A stretch of DNA of 64,000 nucleotides from Clostridiales bacterium Firm_04 (GTDB lineage: Bacteria > Bacillota > Clostridia > Oscillospirales > Ruminococcaceae), in contig LVAJ01000013.1 of assembly GCA_001603005.1 (NCBI GenBank), positions 62,001 to 126,000 of the forward strand. The letters run 5' to 3'. Both the position numbers and the translations under genes were made by a program. The notes beneath the pieces are model-generated. The model did no database searches and had not been told where the DNA came from. It saw only the letters and a list, made by a program, of their open reading frames with translations. This document shows positions 1 to 8,818 of this stretch, in pieces. Position 1 is the stretch's first letter. Each line of letters starts with the position of its first letter.

Positions 1-339
1 TATACCTCTGTGGATGATTTCGGCGTGGGGTATTCCTCGCTGAATCTGATCCGCGAGATCCCGTGGAATGTGCTGAAGATCGACCGCAGCTTCCTGCCGG
101 AAAAGCTTGACGGCTCTGAGGATTCCCGCACGATCATGTTCAAATATGTCGTTGCAATGGCAAAGGAGCTCGGGCTTTCGTGCATTGCCGAGGGCGTTGA
201 GACACAGTGTCAGCTGGATGTGCTGCGGGAGAACCGCTGTGTGCTGGCGCAGGGCTTCCTTTTCGACGAGCCGCTCCCGACGGAGATCTTTGAAAGTCGC
301 CTCTGCGGATTCCGCTATCCGCTGAATGAGCAGGGATGA
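1..339 (+). CDS. EAL-domain cyclic-di-GMP phosphodiesterase, C-terminal part (5' end outside window)
   Basis: The frame is open from the first base, so this is the 3' end of a longer gene. The visible 112 residues carry the second half of an EAL domain: DDFGVGYSSL, then KIDRSF, AEGVET and QGFLFDEPLP, all conserved segments of the EAL fold. The DDFG aspartates and the glutamate in AEGVE are metal and catalytic positions in active members and are intact here. EAL enzymes linearise cyclic-di-GMP to pGpG. The N-terminal half, including the EAL motif itself and any sensor or GGDEF domain, is not visible. A rho-independent terminator follows the stop directly. The next gene encodes an HD-GYP protein, another cyclic-di-GMP hydrolase type, from its own promoter. 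Confidence 0.9.
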   Translation, partial: YTSVDDFGVGYSSLNLIREIPWNVLKIDRSFLPEKLDGSEDSRTIMFKYVVAMAKELGLSCIAEGVETQCQLDVLRENRCVLAQGFLFDEPLPTEIFESRLCGFRYPLNEQG

Positions 340-357
340 TCCCTGCAATTCAACCAG

Positions 358-396
358 CCCCTTCCGGTCTGTATCATGCCGGAAGGGGGTTTTTTT
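358..396 (+). terminator. Rho-independent terminator of the EAL gene
   Basis: A CCCCTTCCGG / CCGGAAGGGG stem with an 11-nt loop is followed by seven Ts, 18 nt after the EAL stop codon. Confidence 0.9.
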
Positions 397-467
397 CGCG
401 CTGCGGAAAAGTTGTCTGTTTTTGATTGGACAAAATGGAGATATTTCATTTTATTTTGGAAAATACA

Positions 468-496
468 TTGCATTTTTTGTTGATATGTGCTATAAT
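468..496 (+). promoter_or_regulatory. Sigma-A promoter of the HD-GYP gene
   Basis: TTGCAT (468-473), 17-bp spacer, TATAAT (491-496), with TGC directly before the -10 (extended -10). It lies about 75 bp before the start codon in an AT-rich intergenic stretch. Confidence 0.75.
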
Positions 497-572
497 TATA
501 ATTAGTCATTGAATTGATTATACCGCAGCATGCAGACAAATCGCGTTTTGCTACGAAGAATGGAGAATGCGT

Positions 573-2717
573 ATGAGACAGAAGCAGAATCGGGCGCCTG
601 AAAAATTATTCAGCCGCCGCAATTTCATCACAGTCCTGCTGTGCCTTGCCGGAATTGCATGCAATCTGCTGTGCGGCGCACTGTCGGGCAAGCTGCATCT
701 CCCGCTGTATCTGGACACGGTCGGTACGGTTGCGACCGCTGCAATGGGCGGCGTGCTGCCGGGCGTGATCGTCGGTTTTTTCACGAATATCCTGAAAAGC
801 CTGACGGATTCTTCTGCGCTGTATTACGGCGTGCTGAATGTGCTGATCGCGCTGACTGCGGCGGTATTTGCAAGGAAGGACGGCTTTTCGTTCCGTAACC
901 CGAAGAAGATGCTGCGTGCAGTCCTCGTGTTTACGATGATCGGCGGCGGGCTCGGCGCACTGATCCCGTGGATGCTGGAGGGCATCACGCCGGATAATGC
1001 CGCCCTGACGCGCAGGCTCGTGCGGACGGGACTGTTCAATGAAGCCGCTGCACAGGTCACGACCAGTCTGGTGACGGATTTTGCCGACAAGGCAGTCACG
1101 GTGCTGATCGTGCTGCTGATCGTGACGCTGCTGCCGGAGAAGATCCGGAAGCTGTTCCGGTTCAGCGGCTGGATGCAGACGCCGCTTTCCAAAGAGGAAT
1201 CTGTCGCAGCAAAAAAGCTGAGCTTTCGCGTCATGTCGCTGCGGACGAAGATCCTGCTGGTGCTGAGTATTTCGCTCGTGGCGGTTTCTGTCGGTGCAAC
1301 GGGCATCAGCATGGTGATGTACCGGAAAGCGCTGATCCGCGACCGCAAAAAGCTTGCGCAGGGGGTTGCGTGTATCGCTGCACAGGCAGTGCAGCCCGAT
1401 GAGGTCGAACGGTATCTCGCAGAGGGCGGGGACTCGGAAAGCTATCGCGAAACAGAGCGCCTGCTCTATACGCTGCGTGACAGCACAGCGGATATTGAAT
1501 ATGTTTATGTCTACCGGATCGAGCCGGACGGCTGTCATGTGGTGTTCGATCTGGATACGGATGAGCTCGAAGGCTCACCGGTCGGCGAGGTCATTCCGTT
1601 TGACGAGACCTTCCTGCCGCTGATCCCGTCGCTGCTGGACGGCGATCGGATCGAACCGCTGGAATCGAATGACCGCTACGGATGGCTGCTGACGGCGTAT
1701 GAGCCGGTCTATGACGACAAAGGCGTCTGTCAGGCGTATGCTGCCGCGGATATTTCCATGGAGCAGATCGGCGAGATCCAGCGCAGCTTTTTCGCGGAGA
1801 TGCTCTCTCTGTTCCTCGGCTTTTTCATTCTGATCTTCGTTTTTGTGCGCTGGCTCGTGGAATATCATATCATTCTGCCGGTCAATTCGATCGCGATGAG
1901 CACCGGTACCTTTGCCTATGACACCGAAAAAGCGCGCGAGAGCAGCATCGAGCGCATCCGCGAGCTGAAGATCCACACCGGCGACGAGGTCGAAAACCTC
2001 TACCACGCAATTGCAAAAACATCGGATGACAGCATGCGCTATGTTGCGGATGTGCAGGAAAAAAACGAGCAGATCTCGCAGATGCAGCGTGCCCTGATCA
2101 TGGTGCTCGCGGACATTGTGGAGAGCCGTGACCAGAACACCGGCGCGCATGTCCGCAAAACCGCCGCCTATACGGAGATCATTCTGCATGCGCTGCGGAA
2201 AAAGGGGTATTATACCGACCAGCTGAACGATGCGTATATCTCGGACGTTGTCAATTCTGCGCCGCTGCATGATATCGGCAAGATCCATGTGCCGGACGCG
2301 ATCCTGAACAAGCCGGGGCGTCTGGATGTGGATGAATATGCCGTCATGAAGACGCACACGAGCGCCGGCAAGGAGATCATCTCGCAGGCGATCGCGCTGG
2401 TGCCGGATTCCTGCTATCTGATCGAAGCGCGCAATCTGGCGGCGTATCACCACGAAAAATGGGACGGCTCCGGCTATCCGGAAGGGCTTTCCGGCGAGGA
2501 GATCCCGCTTTCGGCGCGTGTCATGGCGGTTGCGGATGTATTCGATGCACTGGTCTCGCGGCGCAGCTACAAGGAGCCGATGTCGTTTGAAGAAGCAATG
2601 GACATCATTCGCAGGGGCGCGGGCAAACACTTCGATCCGCTGGTCGTGGAAGCATTTGTCAGCGAGCAGAAGGCAGTCCGCAAAATCGAAAAGAAGTTCA
2701 GCGAAATGTCAAAATGA
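573..2717 (+). CDS. Membrane sensor HD-GYP cyclic-di-GMP phosphodiesterase
   Basis: This predicted inner-membrane signalling protein has about 714 residues. Residues ~18-200 form several hydrophobic segments whose LDTVGTVATAAMGG pattern resembles the S component of ECF vitamin transporters. A second membrane segment (~225-250) precedes an extracytoplasmic sensor region (~250-400). A further membrane segment and a linker lead to an HD-GYP domain (~500-700) with HDIGK, HHEKWDGSGYP and ADVFDAL. The HD and GYP residues are intact, so it should hydrolyse cyclic-di-GMP. ATG at 573 was chosen because the GGAGA at 562-566 is well spaced for it; an in-frame ATG at 567 abuts that site. The gene follows an EAL gene but has its own promoter and terminator. 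Confidence 0.88.
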   Translation: MRQKQNRAPEKLFSRRNFITVLLCLAGIACNLLCGALSGKLHLPLYLDTVGTVATAAMGGVLPGVIVGFFTNILKSLTDSSALYYGVLNVLIALTAAVFARKDGFSFRNPKKMLRAVLVFTMIGGGLGALIPWMLEGITPDNAALTRRLVRTGLFNEAAAQVTTSLVTDFADKAVTVLIVLLIVTLLPEKIRKLFRFSGWMQTPLSKEESVAAKKLSFRVMSLRTKILLVLSISLVAVSVGATGISMVMYRKALIRDRKKLAQGVACIAAQAVQPDEVERYLAEGGDSESYRETERLLYTLRDSTADIEYVYVYRIEPDGCHVVFDLDTDELEGSPVGEVIPFDETFLPLIPSLLDGDRIEPLESNDRYGWLLTAYEPVYDDKGVCQAYAAADISMEQIGEIQRSFFAEMLSLFLGFFILIFVFVRWLVEYHIILPVNSIAMSTGTFAYDTEKARESSIERIRELKIHTGDEVENLYHAIAKTSDDSMRYVADVQEKNEQISQMQRALIMVLADIVESRDQNTGAHVRKTAAYTEIILHALRKKGYYTDQLNDAYISDVVNSAPLHDIGKIHVPDAILNKPGRLDVDEYAVMKTHTSAGKEIISQAIALVPDSCYLIEARNLAAYHHEKWDGSGYPEGLSGEEIPLSARVMAVADVFDALVSRRSYKEPMSFEEAMDIIRRGAGKHFDPLVVEAFVSEQKAVRKIEKKFSEMSK

Positions 2718-2744
2718 TGCAGGCGGATGCGCCTGTATGAAAAG

Positions 2745-2790
2745 CCGTCCGGCAGCGTTTGCCCGCAGAGGTGCGCCGCCGGACGGTTTT
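2745..2790 (+). terminator. Rho-independent terminator of the HD-GYP gene
   Basis: CCGTCCGGC (2745-2753) pairs with GCCGGACGG (2778-2786) and is followed by TTTT. Confidence 0.8.
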
Positions 2791-2822
2791 GATTTGCTCC
2801 GCACCTGCACAGTCCGTCGGAT

Positions 2823-2851
2823 TTGACAGGCAATCCGATTTATGTTATACT
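2823..2851 (+). promoter_or_regulatory. Sigma-A promoter of the dockerin deacetylase gene
   Basis: TTGACA (2823-2828), 17-bp spacer, TATACT (2846-2851), with TGT before the -10. It is 35 bp upstream of the start codon. Confidence 0.85.
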
Positions 2852-2885
2852 GGAAAGCACAGAATGAAACGGACGGGGGAACTGT

Positions 2886-4376
2886 ATGAAGACGATCAAA
2901 CGACTTGCAGCGGCATTGCTCGGCAGTCTGCTGATGCTGCGGATGCTGCCGCTGATGCCGGCTTCCGGTGCGGACGGCGCCGCTGCGGAATATACGCGTG
3001 CAGCAGCTTACCGCGCATCGACCGGCTATAACACCGCCGCCCTGACGGACGGGCGCGAGGGCACGACCTGCTCCTTTCCGGCAGGCAGCTCGCTGACGAT
3101 CAGCTGCGAAGACCTGATCTGCGGCATTTCGCTGAAATTCGACCGCAAGGCAGTGCAGTGGCGCGCGGCGGTCGGACAGTTTGACGAGATGTTCGGGCAG
3201 AACGGCTTTCTGCATGATTTTGCTGATATTTCACATTATTACACGAACACCGTGACGCTGACCTTTCAGGCGGCGGCATCGGTCAGCGAGATCCGCATTT
3301 TCGGTGCGGGAACGCTGCCTGCGGATGTACAGGTCTGGGAGCCGCCCTGCACAAAAGCCGATCTGATGCTCTGCTCCACGCACAGCGATGACGAGCATCT
3401 GTTTTTTCTGGGACTGATCCCGACGATGGTCGCGAAGGGCTATCGCGTGCAGGTGGTTTATTTCGTGCAGCACAACGGCGAGCCGATGCGTCTGCATGAG
3501 CAGCTCAACGGGCTCTGGACGGCTGGGCTGCACACCTATCCGGCGCTCAGCAGATTTCCGGATCAGTATTCGACCTCGCTTGCCGGTGCGAAGAATAATT
3601 TCGCAGCAGCGGGATATTCGTATGACACGCTGGTATCCTATCAGGTGGAGATGCTGCGGCGGTTCAAGCCGGAAGTCGTTGTCGGGCATGACGTCAACGG
3701 CGAATACGGGCACGGACAGCACCGCCTGAACACGGATACACTGATGCGGGCGCTGAATGTTTCGGCGGACGCGGCGTCCTATCCGGCGAGTGCGCAGCGC
3801 TGGGGCGTCTGGGATGTGCCGAAAACCTATCTGCATCTCTGGGCGCAGAATCCGCTCGTGATGAACTATGACACGCCGCTGGAACATTACGGCGGCAGAA
3901 CCGCGTATCAGGTGAGCATTGCGGCATACAGCTGCCACAATTCGCAGCAGTATACATGGTTTACGCGCTGGGCAAAGGGCAATGCGGGGCAGTTCACAAA
4001 GGCAACGCAGATCACGAGTTACAGCCCGTGCCGCTTCGGGCTTTACCGCTCGGCTGTCGGGCTGGATTCCGGCATCGGGGATATGTTCGAGCACATCGGC
4101 GGGCTGAAAGGCGATGCGGACAGGGACGGCGCGGTCACGGTCAGGGATGCGCAGATCGTGCTGCAGGATTACACGGAGCGCTTTGCGGGCAATGCGCCGC
4201 TGCTCGGAACGATCTCTGCGCGCGCCAGCGATGTGGACGGCGACGGTGCGGTGACGGCAGCAGATTCGCAGCTGATCCTGCGCTATTACACGGAAAATAA
4301 GCTTTCCGGCGGTATAGCAGACTGGGACAGTCTGCTTGCAGCCGGATCGGAAATTGCGGAAACGGGAGCATTCTGA
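2886..4376 (+). CDS. Secreted LmbE/PIG-L-family deacetylase with C-terminal dockerin
   Basis: The protein has 496 residues. An N-terminal signal peptide (~1-28) is followed by a beta-rich region (~35-150) resembling an F5/8-type carbohydrate-binding fold (AALTDGREGTTCSF start). Residues ~158-340 form a LmbE/PIG-L domain. HSDDE at 166 matches the PHPDDE metal motif, and HDVNGEYGHGQHR near 268 supplies the second metal histidines. The family removes acetyl groups from N-acetyl sugars. A type I dockerin (~408-485) has two calcium loops, GDADRDGAVTVRDA and SDVDGDGAVTAADS. This suggests attachment to a cohesin scaffold outside the cell. An LmbE fold joined to a dockerin is uncommon. The exact substrate cannot be read from sequence. 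The start is fixed by GGGGGA just upstream of ATG. Confidence 0.82.
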   Translation: MKTIKRLAAALLGSLLMLRMLPLMPASGADGAAAEYTRAAAYRASTGYNTAALTDGREGTTCSFPAGSSLTISCEDLICGISLKFDRKAVQWRAAVGQFDEMFGQNGFLHDFADISHYYTNTVTLTFQAAASVSEIRIFGAGTLPADVQVWEPPCTKADLMLCSTHSDDEHLFFLGLIPTMVAKGYRVQVVYFVQHNGEPMRLHEQLNGLWTAGLHTYPALSRFPDQYSTSLAGAKNNFAAAGYSYDTLVSYQVEMLRRFKPEVVVGHDVNGEYGHGQHRLNTDTLMRALNVSADAASYPASAQRWGVWDVPKTYLHLWAQNPLVMNYDTPLEHYGGRTAYQVSIAAYSCHNSQQYTWFTRWAKGNAGQFTKATQITSYSPCRFGLYRSAVGLDSGIGDMFEHIGGLKGDADRDGAVTVRDAQIVLQDYTERFAGNAPLLGTISARASDVDGDGAVTAADSQLILRYYTENKLSGGIADWDSLLAAGSEIAETGAF

Positions 4377-4397
4377 TTGCGGAATGTTCCCGTTTTT
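4361..4397 (+). terminator. Terminator overlapping the stop codon of the deacetylase gene
   Basis: AACGGGAGCATTC pairs with GGAATGTTCCCGTT around a short loop that contains the TGA stop (4374-4376). Five Ts follow. Confidence 0.85.
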
Positions 4398-4431
4398 CGG
4401 TGATCCCCTCATTCCTGTCGTACAAAAAGTA

Positions 4432-4460
4432 TTGACAAATAAATCGAATCATTGTATAAT
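4432..4460 (+). promoter_or_regulatory. Consensus sigma-A promoter of the pseudokinase gene
   Basis: Perfect TTGACA (4432-4437), 17-bp spacer and perfect TATAAT (4455-4460). A strong promoter is expected. Confidence 0.9.
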
Positions 4461-4525
4461 AAAATAGTATTGGGGCAGATCCCGATATCTCAATCACGGA
4501 ATCCCAAATCTAAAATAAAGGCAGG

Positions 4526-7500
4526 ATGTGGCATATGATCCGTACAGATTCGCTTTACCGGATGATCGAGCAGCTCCCGCAGCCGCTTTGGGGCAGGTGG
4601 GAGATCAAAGAGGAACTGGCATCCGCGCCGGACGGGCTGCTGTTCCGGCTGGAATCCCGACGCATGAACCGGACAGAATCGGCGGTGCTGAAAGTCGTAC
4701 CGCTGACGGCATCGCGCGCATATTTCAATGAGGAGCAGAAGCAGGCGCAGATCACGAAGGCAAAGGAGCGCGCCGAGCAGGAATCCGATCTGCTTTACAG
4801 TCTGCGCGAATGCCCGAACATCGTGACCTATCAGGATGAAGAATTGCGGGAGATCGAAAGCGGCGGCAGTCTGGAAGGCTATGCCTATCTGATCCGCACG
4901 GAGCAGCTGGACTGCCTGACGGATCTGATCCGCGCGCGTTCCTATGCCTGCACGGAAGCGCAGGTCCGGCGGCTTGCAAAGGATATCTGCACGGCGCTGC
5001 AATTTGCGCATGAGCATGACACCCTGCACCGGAATCTGCAGCCGGACAAGCTTTATCTTTCCGGCAGCGGCATGGCAAAGCTCGGCGGTTTTCAGCCGGT
5101 AAAGCGTGCGGGCGTCATGCGGAATCTTTCTGATTCAGATGCCTATTCCGCGCCGGAGATCTGCTGCGGCAAGGGCGCGGCATTCACACCGCAGGCGGAT
5201 ATCTATTCGCTGGGCATCTGCCTGTATCAGCTGATGAATGAGATGTATCTGCCGTTTGAGAAGGAATGCGATCCGGATGAAGCGTGGGAAAAGCGCATGA
5301 ACGGCGATCCGTTCCCGGCGCTGAACAATGTGTCGGATTCATTTGCGGCAGTGATCCGCAAGGCATGTGCCTACGATCCCGCCGAGCGTTATCAGACGGC
5401 GGAATGCATGCTGGAAGATCTGGTTTACCGGAAAAAACCCGCGCAGGCGGCAGATACCGGACGGGAGTCGGAAGCCGAATCGGGGCTATCTGATCCGGCA
5501 GGAGCAGAGCCGGATCCGATGCAGACAGCGGGATATCGCCGCACAGCCGCATTTTTCGCGGTGAATGTACAGGAAGATGATTTTGAGCCGGTCACAGAGC
5601 AGGAGCCCGAATTGACCGCGGAGCCGGAACCGGTCGCAGAACCGGAGCCCGAAGCGGTTGCGGAGCCGGAGCCGGTCGCTGAACCGGAACCCGAAGCAAT
5701 CGCCGAGCCGGAACCGGTCGCTGAACCGGAGCCCGAACTGACCGCGGAGCCGGAACCGGCAGCAGAACCGGAACCCGAAGCGGTTGCGGAGCCGGAACCG
5801 GCAGCTGAACCGGAACCCGAAGCGGTTGCGGAGCAGGAGCCGGTCGCAGAACCGGAACCCGAAGCAATCGTCGAGCCGGAATCGGTCGCAGAACCGGAAC
5901 CCGAATTGACTGCGGAGCCGGAGCCGGTCGCTGAACCGGAACCCGAATTGACCGCGGAGCAGAAGCCGGTTGCAGAACCGGAACCCGAATTGACCGTCGA
6001 GCCGGAGCAGCCGAAGATCGCGCGTGCAGTCTTTGAGATGCCGCGTTTTCCGGCATTTCCGTATGACAAGGATCTGCGCCGCAGAACGCCGGAGCCGGAT
6101 GCACAGTCTTCTGTGCCGCGCACCGAATCGGACAGCCGCGCCTTTGTCATTCAGGGCACCGTGCTGATGCGATACAGCGGCAGCGATGAGCAGGTGACCG
6201 TGCCGGACGGTGTGACGCGCATCGGCAACAGCGCCTTTGAAGGCAGCCGAACCGTGCGCACGGTGTATCTGCCGGACGGGCTGCTGCGGATCGGGGAGCG
6301 CGCGTTCGCGAACTGCGTTTCGCTCGAAGCGGTGCGGATACCGGATTCTCTGCGCGTCATCAATAACGAAGCATTCCGCGGGTGTATTTCGATGAGATCG
6401 CTGCATTTCCGCGGGGCATTGTCCCAGATCGGCACCGGCGCATTTTCCGGCTGCCGGAGCGTGACGACCGTAGATTTCGACTGCCCGATCGAGAAGATCG
6501 GCTATGATGCATTCTACGACTGCTCGCACCTGACGGCATTTTCGGTCGGCGAGGGATCCTATTCGTTCCGCACAGAGGACGGCGTCCTGTTCGATTATGA
6601 CGGCAAGCATCTGCTGCAATATCCTGCGGGCAGACGCGAGCGCGATTACATCGTGCCGGAGCAGGTCACCGCGATCAGCGACAGTGCATTTTTCGGCTGC
6701 GAATATCTCGAACGCATCAAATTCGGCAAGAGCGTCAAGGTGATCGGCTCGTCTGCGTTCCGGAACTGCATGAAGCTGCGGGAGATCCTGTTCCCGGAGA
6801 ATCTGGAGACAGTCAAGAACTGCGCATTCCAGAACTGCGTCAGCCTTGCGCGTGTGAATCTGCCGAACTGGACTGCCTATCTCGGCGCCTATGCGTTCAG
6901 CGGATGCAAGCAGCTTTCCGAGGTGCATCTGCCGGAGAAGCTGACAGAGCTGTGCATGGGCTTGTTCGAGTACTGCGCGGGCTTGCAGCAGATCCGGCTG
7001 CCGGAAGGCATCATCAAGATCGGCGAAAAGGTGTTCCGTTCGTCGGGACTCACCGAGCTGTTTGTGCCGTATTCGGTCTCGCGGATCGAGAAGCAGGCAT
7101 TTGCATTGTGCAGCGGGCTGCGGTATCTGTTCCTGTCGAACCGTGTCAATCAGATCGCAGAGGATGCGTTTGAAAAGCACAGCAGTTCTCTCGTGATCTA
7201 CGGCATGCATCATTCCGAAGCTGCGGATTATGCCGAGGCGCACAATATCCGGTTTGAGCCGATGTTTGCGCTGGCAGCGGGCACGGGATTTCAGGTTTTG
7301 CATAAATATTACGGCGTGTTCCGTGAGATCAGCATTCCGCCGGATGTCAACGTCATCTCCGCGCATGCCTTTGAGGACTGCAAATCGCTGCATGTGATCG
7401 TTCTGCCGTCCGGCGTCGGGGAGATCGGTGCCGAGGCGTTCCGGAACTGCCGGAATCTCGAATCGGTCACGATGACGAATCTGGTCATGAATATCGGCGA

Positions 7501-8083
7501 CAGCGCGTTTGCGGACTGCGATGCGCTGAAAGAGCTGAAAATCATAGATATGTCGCAGAGCTATGCGCCGAAGGTCCAGCGCAAGATCCACCGCAATTTC
7601 TACCGGATCCTGAAAGAGATCAAGCCGGATTCCGCAGAGGATTACGCGAAAAAATACAACGCCGTGACGCGCAGTCCGTTCTTTGACAATCCGTTTTCGC
7701 GGCAGGCGGAAAAGGAGATGCAGGAGCATGTGGAGCAGCTTGCGGACGAATACGAAAGCACAGTGCTGTTACAGGCTTTGCTGACGCTGATCCGCGGCGA
7801 AATGGAAAAATCCGAGCGCCGGCTGATCCAGATCGAGCTGTTCGGAGACTGCATGATCACGACCGGTGTGATGTCGGGCAAGACCGCGATCCGGCGGTTC
7901 ATGTACCGCGATCTGGATGCGGGTGTGCGGACGCTGCCGAATGCGAACCATATGCAGGCATGCGCCGCCGCAATCATTCGCGAGCTGGGCGACATGTACG
8001 GTCTGGCGCCGATCCAGAACAAGGATTCGGTGCTGATCCAGCCGGTCGTCACATCGCCGCGTCCCGCGCGGAACAACGCATAA
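4526..8083 (+). CDS. Pseudokinase with acidic proline repeat and BspA-like leucine-rich repeats
   Basis: The protein has 1185 residues. Residues ~20-300 have the outline of a Hanks-type Ser/Thr kinase (AVLKV with Lys56; [25 protein letters not shown]). However, the catalytic loop reads [12 protein letters not shown], with the HRD aspartate replaced by Asn170, and the DFG site reads LGGF (187-189), so the metal-binding aspartate is missing. Catalysis is therefore unlikely. Residues ~352-495 are an Ala/Glu/Pro repeat. Residues ~540-1020 contain BspA-type (LRR_5) repeats such as IGNSAFEG and [10 protein letters not shown]. No signal peptide or membrane segment is apparent. It lies 4 kb upstream of the EssC locus, where two intact kinases occur. 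A second ATG at 4535 is a possible start. Confidence 0.8.
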   Translation: MWHMIRTDSLYRMIEQLPQPLWGRWEIKEELASAPDGLLFRLESRRMNRTESAVLKVVPLTASRAYFNEEQKQAQITKAKERAEQESDLLYSLRECPNIVTYQDEELREIESGGSLEGYAYLIRTEQLDCLTDLIRARSYACTEAQVRRLAKDICTALQFAHEHDTLHRNLQPDKLYLSGSGMAKLGGFQPVKRAGVMRNLSDSDAYSAPEICCGKGAAFTPQADIYSLGICLYQLMNEMYLPFEKECDPDEAWEKRMNGDPFPALNNVSDSFAAVIRKACAYDPAERYQTAECMLEDLVYRKKPAQAADTGRESEAESGLSDPAGAEPDPMQTAGYRRTAAFFAVNVQEDDFEPVTEQEPELTAEPEPVAEPEPEAVAEPEPVAEPEPEAIAEPEPVAEPEPELTAEPEPAAEPEPEAVAEPEPAAEPEPEAVAEQEPVAEPEPEAIVEPESVAEPEPELTAEPEPVAEPEPELTAEQKPVAEPEPELTVEPEQPKIARAVFEMPRFPAFPYDKDLRRRTPEPDAQSSVPRTESDSRAFVIQGTVLMRYSGSDEQVTVPDGVTRIGNSAFEGSRTVRTVYLPDGLLRIGERAFANCVSLEAVRIPDSLRVINNEAFRGCISMRSLHFRGALSQIGTGAFSGCRSVTTVDFDCPIEKIGYDAFYDCSHLTAFSVGEGSYSFRTEDGVLFDYDGKHLLQYPAGRRERDYIVPEQVTAISDSAFFGCEYLERIKFGKSVKVIGSSAFRNCMKLREILFPENLETVKNCAFQNCVSLARVNLPNWTAYLGAYAFSGCKQLSEVHLPEKLTELCMGLFEYCAGLQQIRLPEGIIKIGEKVFRSSGLTELFVPYSVSRIEKQAFALCSGLRYLFLSNRVNQIAEDAFEKHSSSLVIYGMHHSEAADYAEAHNIRFEPMFALAAGTGFQVLHKYYGVFREISIPPDVNVISAHAFEDCKSLHVIVLPSGVGEIGAEAFRNCRNLESVTMTNLVMNIGDSAFADCDALKELKIIDMSQSYAPKVQRKIHRNFYRILKEIKPDSAEDYAKKYNAVTRSPFFDNPFSRQAEKEMQEHVEQLADEYESTVLLQALLTLIRGEMEKSERRLIQIELFGDCMITTGVMSGKTAIRRFMYRDLDAGVRTLPNANHMQACAAAIIRELGDMYGLAPIQNKDSVLIQPVVTSPRPARNNA
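5618..5995 (+). repeat. Nine tandem 42-bp units encoding [14 protein letters not shown]-type repeats
   Basis: Nine in-frame copies of a 14-residue unit ([14 protein letters not shown], -EAI or -ELT) run from Ala365 of the pseudokinase. Copies differ at a few positions (AEQEP, VEPES, AEQKP). They probably form an extended, acidic linker between the pseudokinase and the leucine-rich part. The repeat is prone to copy-number change. Confidence 0.9.
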
Positions 8084-8109
8084 AATGTGTCTCCGACGGA
8101 TCCAAGAAT

Positions 8110-8156
8110 GAGGGCGCTGCCCTCAAACTCCCGCTTAAGGGCTATTAGCCCTTAAG
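8110..8156. repeat. Pair of short palindromes after the pseudokinase gene
   Basis: GAGGGC-GCT-GCCCTC (8110-8124) is followed by a perfect 10-bp stem, CTTAAGGGCT-ATT-AGCCCTTAAG (8134-8156). No T-run follows either. They sit before a true terminator and may be a dispersed intergenic palindromic element or mRNA 3'-end structure. Confidence 0.6.
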
Positions 8157-8180
8157 AATCCCATTATATAATATAAAATT

Positions 8181-8219
8181 GCCCCGAAGTGATTCACAAA
8201 AACACTTCGGGGCTTTTTG
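8181..8219. terminator. Bidirectional terminator between convergent genes
   Basis: GCCCCGAAGTG pairs with CACTTCGGGGC around a 17-nt loop. TTTTT follows on the plus strand and an AATTTTAT tract follows on the minus strand. It separates the plus-strand pseudokinase gene from the minus-strand acetyltransferase gene. Confidence 0.85.
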
Positions 8220-8237
8220 TCAGCTCATGAACAGAGA

Positions 8238-8813
8238 TCAGGATTTACTCTTTTTCATCGTCCAGTATCCGTTGTAAGCATGGCGATCGTTTGTGCCGAT
8301 CAGACAGCTGTCTGATTTCGCAAAGCCGTATTTCTGCGCTGCGGCAGCGCGTTCCACCGCATAAACCGGAATCTTGGTGATGATCTCGGTGCAGTCAAAC
8401 AGGTCATACGCCGCCGGAATGAACAGCGAAAAGAGTTCGTGCAGGATCTCCGCTTTTTCATAATCGCTTCGCACATCAAGGCGCAGTACGCCGGCGCCGT
8501 CAAAATCGTCATCCGCTGTCCGGTGAAACATTTCGACCGTTCCGATCGCCTTTGCAATTGTTTTGTCAATGATCGCCCATCGCACAAACCATTTTGTTTC
8601 ATATGAGCGAATCCAGAAATCAATTGCCGATCGCATGTGTTCCGGATCCGGATAGTAAAAGTTATCTCCGTCGCAGTTGTCGCTGTTGAAGAAGGGCAGC
8701 GCATGTTTATCGCTGTAAACTTCCAGAAGATCATTCACATCGTCTTTTCGCACGAAGCGCAGCGTAAAATGCGCATTGTCAAACACGGGACATGTTTCGT
8801 AGACATCATGCAT
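8238..8813 (-). CDS. GNAT-family N-acetyltransferase
   Basis: The product has about 191 residues with the layout of ribosomal-protein/aminoglycoside-type GNAT enzymes (Acetyltransf_3): FTLRFVRKDDVNDLLEVYSD at the start, IGTVEMFHR in the central strand, LRLDVRSDYEKAEILHELF in the acetyl-CoA region and AAQKYGFAKSD near the end. Such enzymes transfer acetyl from acetyl-CoA to an amine. The substrate is not evident. ATG at 8813 is preferred because AGGAGT lies 8 nt upstream; the more distal GTG at 8822 would overlap that site. It is the last gene of a minus-strand operon, 5 nt after the EamA transporter gene. Confidence 0.8.
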   Translation of the reverse strand: MHDVYETCPVFDNAHFTLRFVRKDDVNDLLEVYSDKHALPFFNSDNCDGDNFYYPDPEHMRSAIDFWIRSYETKWFVRWAIIDKTIAKAIGTVEMFHRTADDDFDGAGVLRLDVRSDYEKAEILHELFSLFIPAAYDLFDCTEIITKIPVYAVERAAAAQKYGFAKSDSCLIGTNDRHAYNGYWTMKKSKS

Positions 8814-8818
8814 GACGA

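Noticed and set aside
5618-5995. Possible CRISPR-like repeat array
   Set aside because: The 42-bp units are contiguous, in frame and without unique spacers, so this is a coding tandem repeat.
5486-7729. Long open frame on the minus strand opposite the pseudokinase
   Set aside because: Its Arg/Leu-rich composition mirrors the GC-rich codons of the plus-strand gene; it has no ribosome site and no known motif, while the plus strand shows kinase and BspA patterns.
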